A stretch of 64,000 nt of DNA from Progne subis subis (taxonomy: Eukaryota > Chordata > Aves > Passeriformes > Hirundinidae): NCBI GenBank assembly GCA_022316685.1, contig JAKJHU010000030.1:13653360-13717359 (forward strand), in the 5' to 3' direction. The position numbers and the translations under genes are program-made. This document shows positions 51,931-64,000 of the stretch, piece after piece. Below the pieces are notes generated by a model that did not search any database, was not told the DNA's origin, and saw nothing but the letters and a program-made list of their open reading frames with translations. Numbering within the stretch: position 1 is the first letter of the stretch; every line of letters begins with the position of its first letter.

Positions 51931-53849
51931 CATTTGCCTTTGGCAAGGACCTGTGATGGTAGTTGATGTAAAAGGAACTATATAGAAACAGGAACCTGAG
52001 TCTGAAGCAAATGGTGCATTAAAATAACTTCATTGTGAGCTGTTGTTAGCCTACTTCTTTCCAGAGTGTGTCTTTACAATAACATTTCAATGATTGATAA
52101 GCAAAAAAATATTTAGAATAAAAATAAATACTTGTTATCTAGCAATGCAGCAGAAAATGGTTGGCAAATGCACCACACAAATACTCTGGCAACAATATTA
52201 CTTCTGCAGGCTTTGAACAAGCTAATAATTGGGACCATTTTCAACCATGCCTAGGTGAGCCCTTGGTTGTTTTTGAGGTAAGTTAATGTTCATCCTTGCA
52301 CCTGGAAGTGAACCCAAGAAAAATATGTTTGGAATTAGTCAATAATCGAAACACTTGATGAAAAAACCTCTCACTGACCATCCTGGTTGTGCAGCTTTGT
52401 ACAAACATTTATTTTTCCAGGGACTGGTGTGTATTGAACGTGGCTGACTGTTCTGCTCTCTTGCTTGTTTTACTCCTCAAGAGTCTCTTGTTCATCTGTT
52501 GTGCAAACACTGTTAAGTATTTGTTCTGATCTGTGCTCCTAAGAGTTGCTGCAACTCCCCAGAGCTCTCCATTGCACAGTTGTTGCTCCCTTTATATGTT
52601 CTTTGTAACTGTTAGGCAACAAGAGACATTTAAGTGTGTTTGAGGCTGTGCCATCCCATTGGTTTTCTGAAAAGGAGTTATTTAGGTTCAAGAGGGCTCA
52701 GGTTTAGTGGTGTGACTGTGTTTGGTGGTTTATGTCAGGTGAATGCACATGACTCCAGTTGTGGTAGTCATCCTTAAAAGGATTTTTAATGATTTACTGA
52801 AGTTAAGGGATAAAAAAATATGAATCTAGCTGAAGAACCTGACATATATAAAGTATGAAGTACGTTTTTGACACATTTTATGTAAAAAATAATTTCCTTC
52901 CAGGAGAGAAAAAAGTAATTGTTAGAGAATCATTTAGTTGGTATTAAAAATAGTACAAATAGTGCACTTGGGGAGTAAAAAATAAGTTTGTTTATATGCT
53001 TTGGAACTTATTTTTGAAGCTTGATCCTCCTTCCTTTTAGATAAACCAAGACCAGAACACACCAATGAGAAGTGTCAGAGTGAAAACGCGTTGTGCTGGT
53101 TTTCATCTACAGCTCACAGTGGGAAGGCCTGGACCTAGCTCTTGGTTTCAAGGAACACTTGGGGAAATGGAAAGCTTCTACCAGCATTAGACTGCTTAAG
53201 ACATTGCTTCTATGTGGTGTCCCTAGGATCTGCAGCAGCAGCCAAGTTTTGTGTCTGTAATTTGCAAGGACCTAGGACTGAGTTTTCCTAGGGGACAGAT
53301 GTCTCTTCTGGGTGTCTCACCCTGGCTGGCTGCTCTTCTCTGTAAACCTTGTCAGGAGTCCTGGCAGCCAAAATCTCCCCAGGAAGCCCTGTGAGGCTGA
53401 GAGGGACCAGCCTGGGTCTGTGCTTCTTCCAGTCGTTTTTCATTCAGTGACAACAGCAGCATTGCCAGCTGGGGAAACCTGCCCGTGAGCCTGGCTGCTG
53501 CCATCTGTTCCACATGGCTGACATTTCTGGTTTTCGTCACACCAGTGGCTGCATTTCTGCAACACACCTTGCTGAAATAAATCCCGCTTACACTGTGTGC
53601 CTTATCTCCAGCTTGAGGTTGGTTTGTGTTTGTAACTCTACAAAACGAGCTGGGACAGATCCCTTTCGCATTCTGACACGTGAGGAATGGGTGCTGTGTA
53701 ATTGCACTCTTTAACTGTAATGGGGGCCCCCGAAAACAATTCTTTATCTTTAATCAAGGCTTACTTCTCTGCTGTGGCTTAAATACTGCTCCTATGACCT
53801 AGAAGGAGTCACAGAGGTGACTTACACATTTATAGCAGGCAGGAGTGTT

Positions 53850-54100
53850 TTCGTGCCGAGTATACGACAGTCTATAGCCCACGCTGGCCTCTAAGAGGGA
53901 GAGTGGGACGGGCTATGCACCAGCCTTAACCAGCCCTAGTCCTCAGTCTGGAACCTGAGGCTGTAGAGCCCTCTCGTGGGAAGAGAGCAGCTTGTGAGAT
54001 GTGTGTTCTGTGGGGAGCTCCTGTGCTGTCACCTTTGGGAGCGTGGTGTTGGGCAGCCTTGTGTGACAGCACGAGCAACCTCGCCCGTGCTCAAATGTGA
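53850..54100. promoter_or_regulatory. CpG-enriched patch in the desert
   Basis: About ten CpGs in roughly 240 bp (for example TCGTGCCGAGTATACGACAG and CTCGCCCGTGCTC), well above the CpG-poor surroundings, without an accompanying reading frame. A regulatory element or an unmethylated patch is possible. No promoter motif is decisive. Confidence 0.3.
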
Positions 54101-57063
54101 CTCCTACCTGCAAGGAAATGAGAAAGGTTTGTATTTATAAACTACAGCCCACAGCTGCTGGCCTCTTCAGCTACATCCCTGAGTTTTCAGTGTGCTTTTT
54201 TTCTTTACCCTAGTCAAGGATGCCGGCTCCTAAACCCAGCCTCTCTTATCCGTTCAGCTAGGCTTTGCAGGGTGGCACTTCACCCATCTGTGACTGAGCT
54301 GTCTGTGACATGGTGATGCCATGATCTGGGGACCTGCCACATCCCCTTCTCTCTCCCAGCTTCTGCTCTTAGTTCCTCAATCCCTAGCCCAGCCATGCTC
54401 CCACCAAGGATGAGTGTGGCTCTGTGCCTCACCTACTCGCAACACGCCCTCTCCTCTCTGCACTGAGGCCGTGGCTCAGAGAGACTCTGCCGTGACTTCC
54501 TGGAGGCTTTAAACACTTTTTGCATCTTTGTGCTTGCTTCCAGGAAAGGGAGGCCTCCCCATGGCATGGAGTCACCCGTGTGTTTAGAGGGGCTGTGGGC
54601 TGGTTCTGAGCAGTGAAGGATGCAATGCTGGAGCTGGGGCCCACAGAGAGGTGGAATCAGACAGGCACCTGCTTTCTGTCAGATCTGGAGACAGGAGATG
54701 TCAGGTTTTAGCTCCTGAGCATGCCTGAAGAGGCAGTGAGAGGAGCTGGGTCTGGTTTCACTCCGGGCAGGCAGTGGCAGGAGCTGGATGTTGGATCCTT
54801 TGTATGGAACCACATTAAGGCAGAGTGGTGACAGGCAAGGCGTGACAGAAGTTCCAAAATCTTTGACCCAAGCCTTGCGGAGCTCCTCAGCACAAAGCTT
54901 TCATGCTGATCATCCCAAGAGTATTTGAGTATCTTACTCTGTCTCTCTTAGTCACATCCAGGAGCTCTCTACCTGTTCCTAGAGACCAAGATCCATTTCT
55001 GACATCAAAACACTCTTTGAGGAAGGATGATACCTGTTTGCTATTCAGCACTCTGACAGCTGAATGGTACAAGAACAAAGCAAAACAACAACCAACCCGT
55101 CTAAAGCTCAAGTTAGGAGAAAGATAATTGTCATTATGTCATTTTTATTGCTAAATTGATAGGTGTTTGCATATTTTCGTCTTCTCTTCTCATGTCAGTC
55201 CATATCTGCCTCTCCTGTCACAGCTTTATGACCTCAAGCATCCCATCTATTTAGCAGTAGCAAACTCCTAAATTACATTCCAATAACACACTTTCTTTAA
55301 TACATACAATTAAAATTTTATGCTACAGTTATCTCAAATATACCAATGAAGAAAATTCTTGGAATTATATTATTGCAAAATCTAAGAACCAAAAATATGA
55401 GAAGTGAGATACTGTGAGTATACTTTGAAAATATAGCATGTAATTAAACCCCAATTTCAGAATAATTGATACGAGGTTTTATCCTTCTAAGATTACTTTC
55501 TGGACTTCCATTTAAATTTTTTCTGATGTCAAAAATGACTGATTAGGATTAATTTTTCATGCAGAAATAGTCAAACTCATAAATGAGTGTGGGCCAGTGT
55601 TGTAGTTAGATCTTTTATTAGTTTATTAAAAATGTTATTAATGTGTTTTAAAATATACTTCACCCTAACACAGACAGTTTGCTGCTTTTTCTAAAGGATT
55701 GCCTGAATATTCCCTCCTTGCCACTGTTTTGGGAGGAGGTAGAAACTAAAGAGATGTCTCTTAAAAGAATTGATGAAAATTGGCAAGCCATTGATAATTT
55801 GGAGAGGAATGTTTCAAGAAAGGAGGTTATTTATTATAAGAAAATTTGGTGGCTTTGTGTGGATTTACAAGGCTTTTAGGAGAAAACCCCATGTTTGGCA
55901 GAATATATTATACTTGCCCTGGAATCCATGAAAGCAGAAACTGTGAACATGAGGCTTTATAGTTTGAAGTAATGCTGGGTGGGAGTATGCTGAGAGTTTT
56001 GAGGGGAATATTGCTGCTTTTGGAACAGAAGGTATTGATGATCTATTGATGAAGCCTATTGAACCCAGAGCACTGAACTGCACTGTGTGTGCTGCTGATG
56101 TGGACCCTGAAGTTCACAAACTGGAATAAGAGGCCAAAAGACAGCAAAGGCTTTGTCACCTCCAGCAGCAAAGAAATATGGATCACAAGATCTGGAGCTA
56201 GCACAGGACTTCAGTAAAAACCTAGTAATATGACACCAAAACCTGTTGTTGCCTGGCTGCCTCTCTGAATTGTCTTGCTTGTGAGATTACCACTAATCTA
56301 AATTTTAAAAGAAAGGGTCCTTAGTTTCTTATGTGGTCCGCTAAACATAAAATCTTGGATTCTAAAAAAGAGAACATGACTTAGGAGACCAGTGCTTAAT
56401 TTGAATTAGTAGAAATCCGTAGAAAGAAGGATCAGGCAGCCTATTGCTCTGGAGGCAATAATTTACAACGCTGCAAAATCCCAAATTTGTATACTTTTCA
56501 TAGAGTCTTACATTTATTTTGTGCACTGTGTAAGGTATTAGAAGAAGAAACTCAATTCACCTTAATTCCATTCTCTCCCTTCAGGACAAAGGATGCTTTG
56601 AATCCATGTAACATTTTAGTCAAAGCGCACTGTGGAAATTGGACAGAATTTAACTTTTGAAGCATCCTTTGAACTGTTCACTGAGGTCCTGTGCTAGCCT
56701 CACGTCTTGTGATCTATATCTCTTTGTTGCTGAAGGAAGTGCACTTACAGAACTAACAAAATATTTTGTTATTTCTTTCTGCAATTAGTGCTTTGCTAGG
56801 CCTGCTTTACACCTAAAAGCCAGTGGCAAAGTTTTAAGAGTCCTGTTGGTCTTATTCCACCTTACGTGTTGTTGGCAAAATCCCCAGTTTTCCAGGCTGC
56901 TGGTAGTAATTCACTTTGTGTGCCCTTTTCAGCCAGCTCAAGTGTTTAGAGTTGCATTCCAAATCCATGGTTGTAACGAAGATCCAAGTTATGGAGCTAT
57001 TCCATACATTTGTATATATTAAAGCCAGCACAGCAAAGGTCTGAAAGTGTGTCTAAATCAAAA

Positions 57064-57151
57064 CGTGGCAAGGCAGCACCACCCGGAGGTTCCGGAGCTG
57101 TCTTGGAACAAGTGAATGCGGCGCTGGAAGCAGGATAGCTGCGGCGGTACA
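57064..57151. promoter_or_regulatory. Small CpG-dense patch in AT-rich DNA
   Basis: Seven CpGs occur within about 85 bp (ACGTGG, CCCGGAGG, TTCCGGAG, TGCGGCGCTGG, CTGCGGCGGTAC) inside very AT-rich sequence. On the minus strand a 76-codon open frame (57227-56997) crosses it and contains SSAAFTCSKTAPEPPGG, with a CCTCAG at about 57163-57158 as a possible acceptor, but no protein family is recognised. It could be a conserved regulatory element, a lncRNA exon or chance. Confidence 0.3.
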
Positions 57152-60100
57152 GTGCCTCCTGAGGACATCTTAGCTCTGTTGGGAACATGCACGTTACACT
57201 CATTTCAATGTTTCTGGAATCTGGCACATTCCATGATCATTCCCACTAATTTGTTCAGAGCTGGTCTAGGGTAGTGCTGTATAGCCTTGTAGGTATGATT
57301 TCTGTGGGTGTATTCTCCTTCCTACACCCCAAACCTAAGCTGTGTATTATTGAACTAAAGTGGGATATTTCTGTCTGATTTTCAGCATTTCATTTTAGAA
57401 TGTGCAGTCCTTCACTGTTGAAATTAGTTCATGTTTCAGTGTTGATTTCCACTGGGGAAAAAATAAGGATCCCAACAGTGTGACCACAATATTACTTTAA
57501 GATAATGGTAGGTAGCTGCAGGCAGTGTGATTTAGAAGAACAAATTTGAGCAGACAGGGGTTAGATCAATATCTGAAGGATGATTATCTTGGTCAGCACA
57601 GTATTTTCCATAGCCTAATGCAATCTAAACCATCTCTAAATATATCACAGACTGTGAAATTTCAATTCCTCTCCTGTCAGCTGGTTCATGTGAAGATGGA
57701 TGACATGCCTGATGAAGACAAGGGCCTGATCCTGCTGCTGTTGAAGTAACTAATAAATCACCCATTAACTTCAGAAAATCCCCAAAATAATCAAATTGCT
57801 CATTTAAACAGAGGTAGGAAATCCTTTACAGGTGTAATGAGTTCACAGCAGCTGCATGTACGCAGGCCTCCTCCCTAAAGGACAGGAACATCACTGCAAG
57901 CTTTTGGAAATGAAAAACAAGCCAAAAAGAAATTAATATTATGCTCAGAATAGGAGGCTGCTATTTCAGACAGCCCTCGAGTAGGACAGACAGCACAGGA
58001 ACTCTGTGGAGGTTGTTTATTGCAACACTTTTTTGTGGGGATGTGTGCTCTCAGGTATGTGCACTGCCCCCTCTCATCTATGGCCAGGTGTGTGCTCAGA
58101 GGAGGGAGGCACTGCTGGACAGCAAAATATTCATCTGGGGTGACATGAAGTTAAAGAATGAGAAAAATGGACAAAATTTGGCTCTCACATTGAGAAGAAG
58201 TTTCCCTGAGACTCAGTTGTGTTTTTGCAGGAAGGGTGACCATCGGGACTGAGGACTCAGCCACACGAGTGTCCAAGGAGGTTGCAAACTGGGACTGGGT
58301 TTTCTCTACCTCTGGAAAGAAATATTTCTCTTGATAGTGGTGGAACCCCCCAGCCAGAATTATAATAAGCTTCCACCACAAACTCACTGCACATCTGCCC
58401 AGCAGGTTATAGACATGGAACTGTAATTCCGACTCCAGCCACCTTTGCTTTACGCTCAATGTAATCACATACATATACATATGAGCCTCTAACTTTGTAT
58501 TGCAGTGAATAAATGTTTTTCCAGAGTGAAAAAATTTAGCAACATCAATATGATAGAGGTTAACCTTTCAGGTGTAAATAAATCTTTTAAAATACATTTT
58601 TTATTTAAAGATTTAAACATCTTTTGCATTGCTCACAATTTAGTGGGGAAATTTATTCTGGCTATTACTAAACCCTTGGTGCCTTAATGATATGAATAAT
58701 TTAAATCTCTATTTTTACTGCAGTCTGTTATTTAAAACTTTAAAGACATACAAACAACTTTAGATGCCTGTAAGTCTTCAACAAATATTTTCCTTATCAC
58801 AACAACACAGTCTTTTTTATTTCTCAGTTCCAAAATGCTATGAAATACTGCCAAATTATGCAAGATTTAAAAAGAAGAAAGCTGAGCTGAAAAATTTCAT
58901 CTGGAAAAATACCATGTTACTATCCACCTTTTTGGTATATAATCAAATGGGTAAATTATGGATTTAAGAAAAGTGCACCAGATAAGTTGGCCAAATCATT
59001 AATTAAAATACAAAAAAAGAAGAAGCATTTGAAAAAAAACCCAGGGTAATAGCTACCTTGTTCCTTTGTAATTCACAGCACAGAAGTTCCTCAGGCCATG
59101 TCCCGCACTCACACATTCAGTGGCAACTTTGCCATTTGTTCAGCGCAAATAAGATGGAACCTGCTCAGGCTCCTCTGAAATCCTAAGATAAGCCTAATGT
59201 CAGATAAAAATATTTTCATTCCAGATAGGATTTAGAAATAGATGAAGCATTTTCCAATACTGTTTGTTCAGAGAGATAGACTTGCAGCATGGATAACTCT
59301 AACTCTCTTAGGCATCCAGGGCTCAGCCCCTGTACTGAGTTCAGCTTTGTCTTCAGGAAGAGTTGATGCATCCAATGTTTACAGGATGGGGAAGAATTAT
59401 AAAGAGGAACTTGAGGATGGTTGTAGAGGGACTCAAGGTGGCCCCATGACTTCTAGATAAGAATAATTTTCTTTGCTCCTAGTCATGAGGATGAAGTGGT
59501 GCTGTCTGGGAGCAATTGGGCTGCTAGTTCACTAAAACAATGTGACACCTGTTCTGGACAAGATCAGCATTCTGGTTTGAAATAAACTGGTTTTATTTGG
59601 AAAATTGAAACTCACTTTAAAGAGAAGAAACTTTGATTTTAAACAATCTGCCATTGTTTAATAATGGACTTGGTGCACTGGCTAATGAGTTGTCTGCTTA
59701 GCTACAGTTTACATTCATTTTACTTTGGTTTTGCAAAAAAGATTAAATCAAATTGTCCATATCTTCGCACATTTTGGATTATGTTCCATGTATGCTGTTA
59801 TTTCTACAATGACAACTAGGTGATGTCATGTCTGCTTTGTTCTTTGGGCATTCTTCCTCACATCTGGCATTTTGGGAAGAACTTAACATTCACTGTACCA
59901 GCAATAGATTACTCTAACACGTAATTCTTCTTGTACAAGCTTAAGGCTCCTTATCCTATGAAGATTTATTCATATGCCTGCTTCCATGTACAATGGATTA
60001 TCCCACAGAACTTCAAAAGTAATAAAGTTATGCTTATGCATAAATGATAGAAGGATTTGTGTCTAAATAATGAAACTAAATACTGACAGTGTATAATTAT

Positions 60101-63100
60101 CCATAAAATTCAGCTATAGACACAGCAGAATTAATCTCCAAAATAAATGCAGGAAATGGAATAAAATGGAAAACTCTGTGAGAGTCTTTTTACTTTGCCT
60201 CATTTACAGCAATTTTGTGCCGTTAGTAATAACCAAACTGGTAATCTAAATTGCCTGCTGCTTGTGCTGTAGATGAACTCTGGCACATAATTTGGTTTCT
60301 TCATCCATTTAGATACTTAATATTGTAAATAGATGTTAAAAGTGAAAGAGGGGTGGGAAAAAAGGCATCTAAATAATTTCAGTGCCCTTTGGAGGCTGCA
60401 ATTTATTATTACCAGCCATCCATTGCTTTAAGAAAATTAGTCGGCATGATTGTCACCATACACACTGTCTATTGCCTTCACAATGACTCTCCAACATTGT
60501 CAGTCTAGATATATTAGTCACTTACATATTGTCAGTCATCAGGTATTACATCAATTTAGGTTTATTCAGAGTTGGAAAAATTACAGAATTTTAAGTTGGC
60601 AGACAATAATAATCATTACTCGAAAGTATCAAATGAGCTGGAACTTTGAAACAAAAAATTGCTCACAGAGGTCCCATGGTGTGAAAGAAAGTGGCATTTC
60701 TGCTTCTTTTCCAGCTGCCAAGAGAGGATTGTTGGTTGAATGCACAGGCTCCAGAGGTCTCGAGATTGACTGTCCTCCAAAGTCTCTGGGCAGGATAAAA
60801 AACCCCTTGGTTCCTGAATCACCTCTTCTGATTTTAGGACTGGTATGGTAGGCTGTGAAGCTTTAAAGACCAAGAAATTGATTTTTTTTCCTAGAATGAA
60901 CCAGCAGAGCTTGTGCAGCTGCTTCCAGCTTCAGCACCCTGGTTTTGCAACCTGACCATGGGATTGTGGAGAGCTGTGGCTGCAGCCCAGACATCCTGGT
61001 TCCAGGCAGCCAAATTCCCAGCACTGCCCTCTCCCATCCTTATCCCAGCTTTCAACAGATGAAATTGAATTCACATTTTTAGGTTACATAATCCAAGACA
61101 TGGGCTCACAGCTTAAGCTGATCAACCTATGATGTCTCTGAGGCTGCAGGTTCTGGGTAATGACTCAGCTCAGAGCACAGATGAGGCAGATGTGTGTTCC
61201 TCCCTAATCGCTCACGTGAACCTAATTCGTCTCAGTAATTCTCAGTTATCTGAGTTCGCTCTGATTTGCTCTTTCTTTAATCTGTCACCAGATAGGTTGC
61301 GGTGGTTTACCATGGGTTTGCCATCTGTTGAGGGCCAGCTGTACAGGTTAAGCCATACAGATATTTTTTTCTTGATACCTTCTGTTCCTGGCTTTTCCTT
61401 TTTACTGAGGGTAGAAATACCATTTCCATGACCTTCCTTGGACAATTTAATAGATAAATATTTCTTCTTATGCTAGGTGCTAATTGCGTCTGTGTTGATT
61501 TTCATGCCTTTGTGTGCTTCTGCGTTGTCCTTGTCTTTAGCTTTTTGAGCTATGCTTTGCTGTTTGGTTCTTCTTTATACTTCAAGTTATTGAGAATTGA
61601 TTCAGCTGAGTGTCTCTTGTTTTCTTTGGTTTTTTCTGCTTTTTTCTTTGTTTCAGGATACTTTATTCCAATGCTTTTAATTCTCTCTTTACTTTACAGG
61701 TATTCCTATGGAATGTTAACTGTCAGCTTCCTGAATTTATTCGGCTGATTTTTCCTGGAGGATTTTATTCTATACATCTTCTACCTAAGATCCCCTAACC
61801 CTTTCTAGTCACTCTAACCCCCTGCCTACAACTTTCATGACTTCCCTGCTGGTGAAAAGCAGATCTAAAAAAGCCTGTCTTCCAGATGTATTTTTAAAAT
61901 TTACCCACAAGACTTGCTGAGAAATCTGGGGGAGATTCTTCAAATCCAACAGAGGCATATGTGAGTAAATGAATGTAAGCACAGACCACAGTCTGATTTT
62001 CATTATGTATTTATGTGTTAAAGGCAGTATTAAATAGGAATTTGTAGTAAACAGCATTTGCAATTTTTTTTTGCATCCGATCCTAAACTGGCATCCTGAA
62101 TCAATGAATGATGCCCTAAAAGTGCCCATTTCTTACCAGAAGATACAAGGCAAGCCATGGGTTCCTAGTTCATTATATTATTTTCTTATTTTAGGAGATA
62201 AGGGACTAACATACCAATTTCCACACCAAGTATTTAATTTACTAATACAACTTTGAAAGCTTTTGTTGACCCTCTGACTTTTGTCATTCCTTTTGACCAC
62301 AAGCACCTAGGAATCTTAGGAATTCCCACCTTAAGAGTGGGAATGACACATATGCCCCGGGGAAGAGTCCCATTAGCACCAAGCCTTGTGTTTTGCATGA
62401 CTCTGCTGTAGAGAAAGAGAAAACTTCATCCATCCAGTGCCAGGTTTGCAGAAGAGGTCCACTTCTCTACGTCCCAGTGTGTTGGTTCAGTGGTTGCAGT
62501 TCATTTCTCATGGGTCAGGAACTGGTCTCAAAGGTCTTTTTGACCTTTTCATGGACATGTTGCTATGCAAAATGTTGCAGAAAATAAAGCATGGTGGTTA
62601 CCTACAGTTATCACCTTCTCAGCATTTCTGTCCATTTGGAAGACGAGGTCAAGACTTCACCAGATTAGCTGTTCTATACTGCTCTGATTTCTTCATTTAT
62701 GTCTGATTAATTTCCATAGCTGCTGAAGGTACTGCTTGTCTTGTGTTCAACAGGTCCTTTGAGCTTACACAAACAACATTCAAGGGAAGGGAGAGCCAAA
62801 AGCCATTACTGTGTTGATCCCATGGCTGTTGTCAGTGTTGGAACAAGTCCCATTTGAATATAGTTTCTTCTTAGCACAAGGACTTACATCTTGGGAACAA
62901 ACCCAAGTCCTGTCAGACTGTAAGACAACTGACTTTTCTGCTTACACTGTAATTAATGCCATTGAAATCTCAGAAAAGAAAGCAGAGAAAGCACAAAACA
63001 TTCAAGTTTAGGACTAGCCACCTTTCTTTCACTGCTTATCTCAAGGGATGTGAATCCATTAGAAATAAGGTTCCAGATGCCAAAACCAATAAAAATGCAG

Positions 63101-64000
63101 ACTTTAAGGTCTAGCCAAATTGTGGTTAAAGTTATTTCTCTGTGGATCAAATTCAGTCATTAATTTTAAGGCTGGACATTCTCCAAACTCTGTGGTTTCT
63201 TTGCAACTAGGGATAAGATCCCAGTGATTAGGGGGCTTACATTTCACTATTTTTTCTAACATATCCAGTTGAATGAAAATTAGAATTTCGTAATTCTGTT
63301 TCTTTCTGATGGAAAACCAAAAGAGAACTGAAAAGCTGTTGAGAATGGACACAAGGTTTCAAAATAGAGCAAAACAGTTTAGATGAAATAAATCAGTATA
63401 GCTTAATGGTTTGCATCATGCATATGTGATGTGGTCTTCTAGGATTTTCATTTTTTTAGGTAGAAAAGTGCTATGGTTAATTGCTTTCAACATAATTAAA
63501 TTCACAGGGAAAAATTTTATTTCAGTATGGATTGCCAGGAAAAGATGGGTCTTTTGGAGAACATAGGTCAAGCAGCCCATTTAAAGCTTGTACTTTCGTA
63601 TAAAACATTGTGTGAAGTGCTATATTCTTTGGAGATATTTGCATAAAGAACTAATTTAAAAAAAGGCAAAACACCAGCAGAATTGTGTACTTCCACAGAA
63701 CAAGTAATCTTTTATGAAAGACTCTCCATAAAATTTGTCATATTAGATGCTACTGAAAAGCATAAGGAAGGCTTATAGTTACTTTATTTTTTTTTTAATA
63801 CACTGAGCCAGTATGAGTAATTTATATTGTAAACTTCAAAAGAACATAGTGAAGAGAAATACAAGTCTCTTGGTTGAGAAGTATAGCAATTTAATGACAA
63901 AATTACTTTACAGATTATTTTAGTATAGGCTTTTTTTGGAAAAACCAAAGTTATGTTAAACTTATGTTTAAATGCCTGAGATACCTTGTTCAGGATTCTT

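Larger units (their letters stand above)
44401..64000. other. Non-coding flank, segment 4
   Basis: No recognisable coding exon or RNA gene. It holds the (CTAT)n array, short homopolymers (46658-46675 A, 51915-51930 T), a G/T-rich tract (49471-49594), two CpG-dense patches (about 53850-54100 and 57064-57151) and otherwise AT-rich unique DNA. Roughly 58500-60400 and 61440-64000 are particularly AT-rich and I see nothing in them beyond chance open frames. Confidence 0.65.

Noticed and set aside
14100..64000. HAS2 exons
   Set aside because: No open frame resembles the hyaluronan synthase glycosyltransferase domain or its membrane segments.

Overview
The window looks like a piece of a bird nuclear genome. 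It is AT-rich, intron- and desert-like DNA with degraded CR1-type LINE fragments (antisense at 3892-4055, sense at about 24280-25273, a 3' tail at about 38595-38646), an LTR element with exact ends, many simple repeats and a single GC-rich CpG island. CR1 as the dominant LINE plus TGTCAT...ATGACA LTRs points to birds. A passerine is likely, but this rests on remembered repeat families rather than a search.

The only protein-coding exon I can defend is the first coding exon of SNTB1 (beta-1-syntrophin) on the minus strand, 13131-13647. It encodes the first half of the split PH1 domain and the whole PDZ core, and ends at a phase-1 splice donor. It sits in a CpG island of about 1.2 kb that holds the TATA-less promoter and 5' UTR. 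A 6-codon upstream ORF overlaps the start codon. Everything from 1 to 13130 is the 5' part of SNTB1 intron 1.

From about 14100 to 64000 lies the upstream flank of SNTB1, nearly 50 kb in which I find no convincing exon. In other vertebrates the SNTB1 upstream side is a gene desert leading to HAS2, which fits. This flank contains the larger CR1 copy, a decayed retroelement reading frame resembling an SGNH/GDSL esterase domain (30873-31358), the CR1 3' tail, a 1560-bp LTR element bounded by a perfect 5-bp target-site duplication (42836-44395), several microsatellites and homopolymers, two small CpG-dense patches (about 53850-54100 and 57064-57151), and some short symmetric motifs that may be regulatory.

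There are no operons, CRISPR arrays, phage or recognisable RNA genes. The many 60-150 codon open frames in the desert lack recognisable domains, are often not ATG-initiated and look like chance frames. I did not find a new biological system. The best leads are the SNTB1 overlapping uORF, the unusually long LTR element, the esterase-like remnant and the isolated CpG-dense patches.
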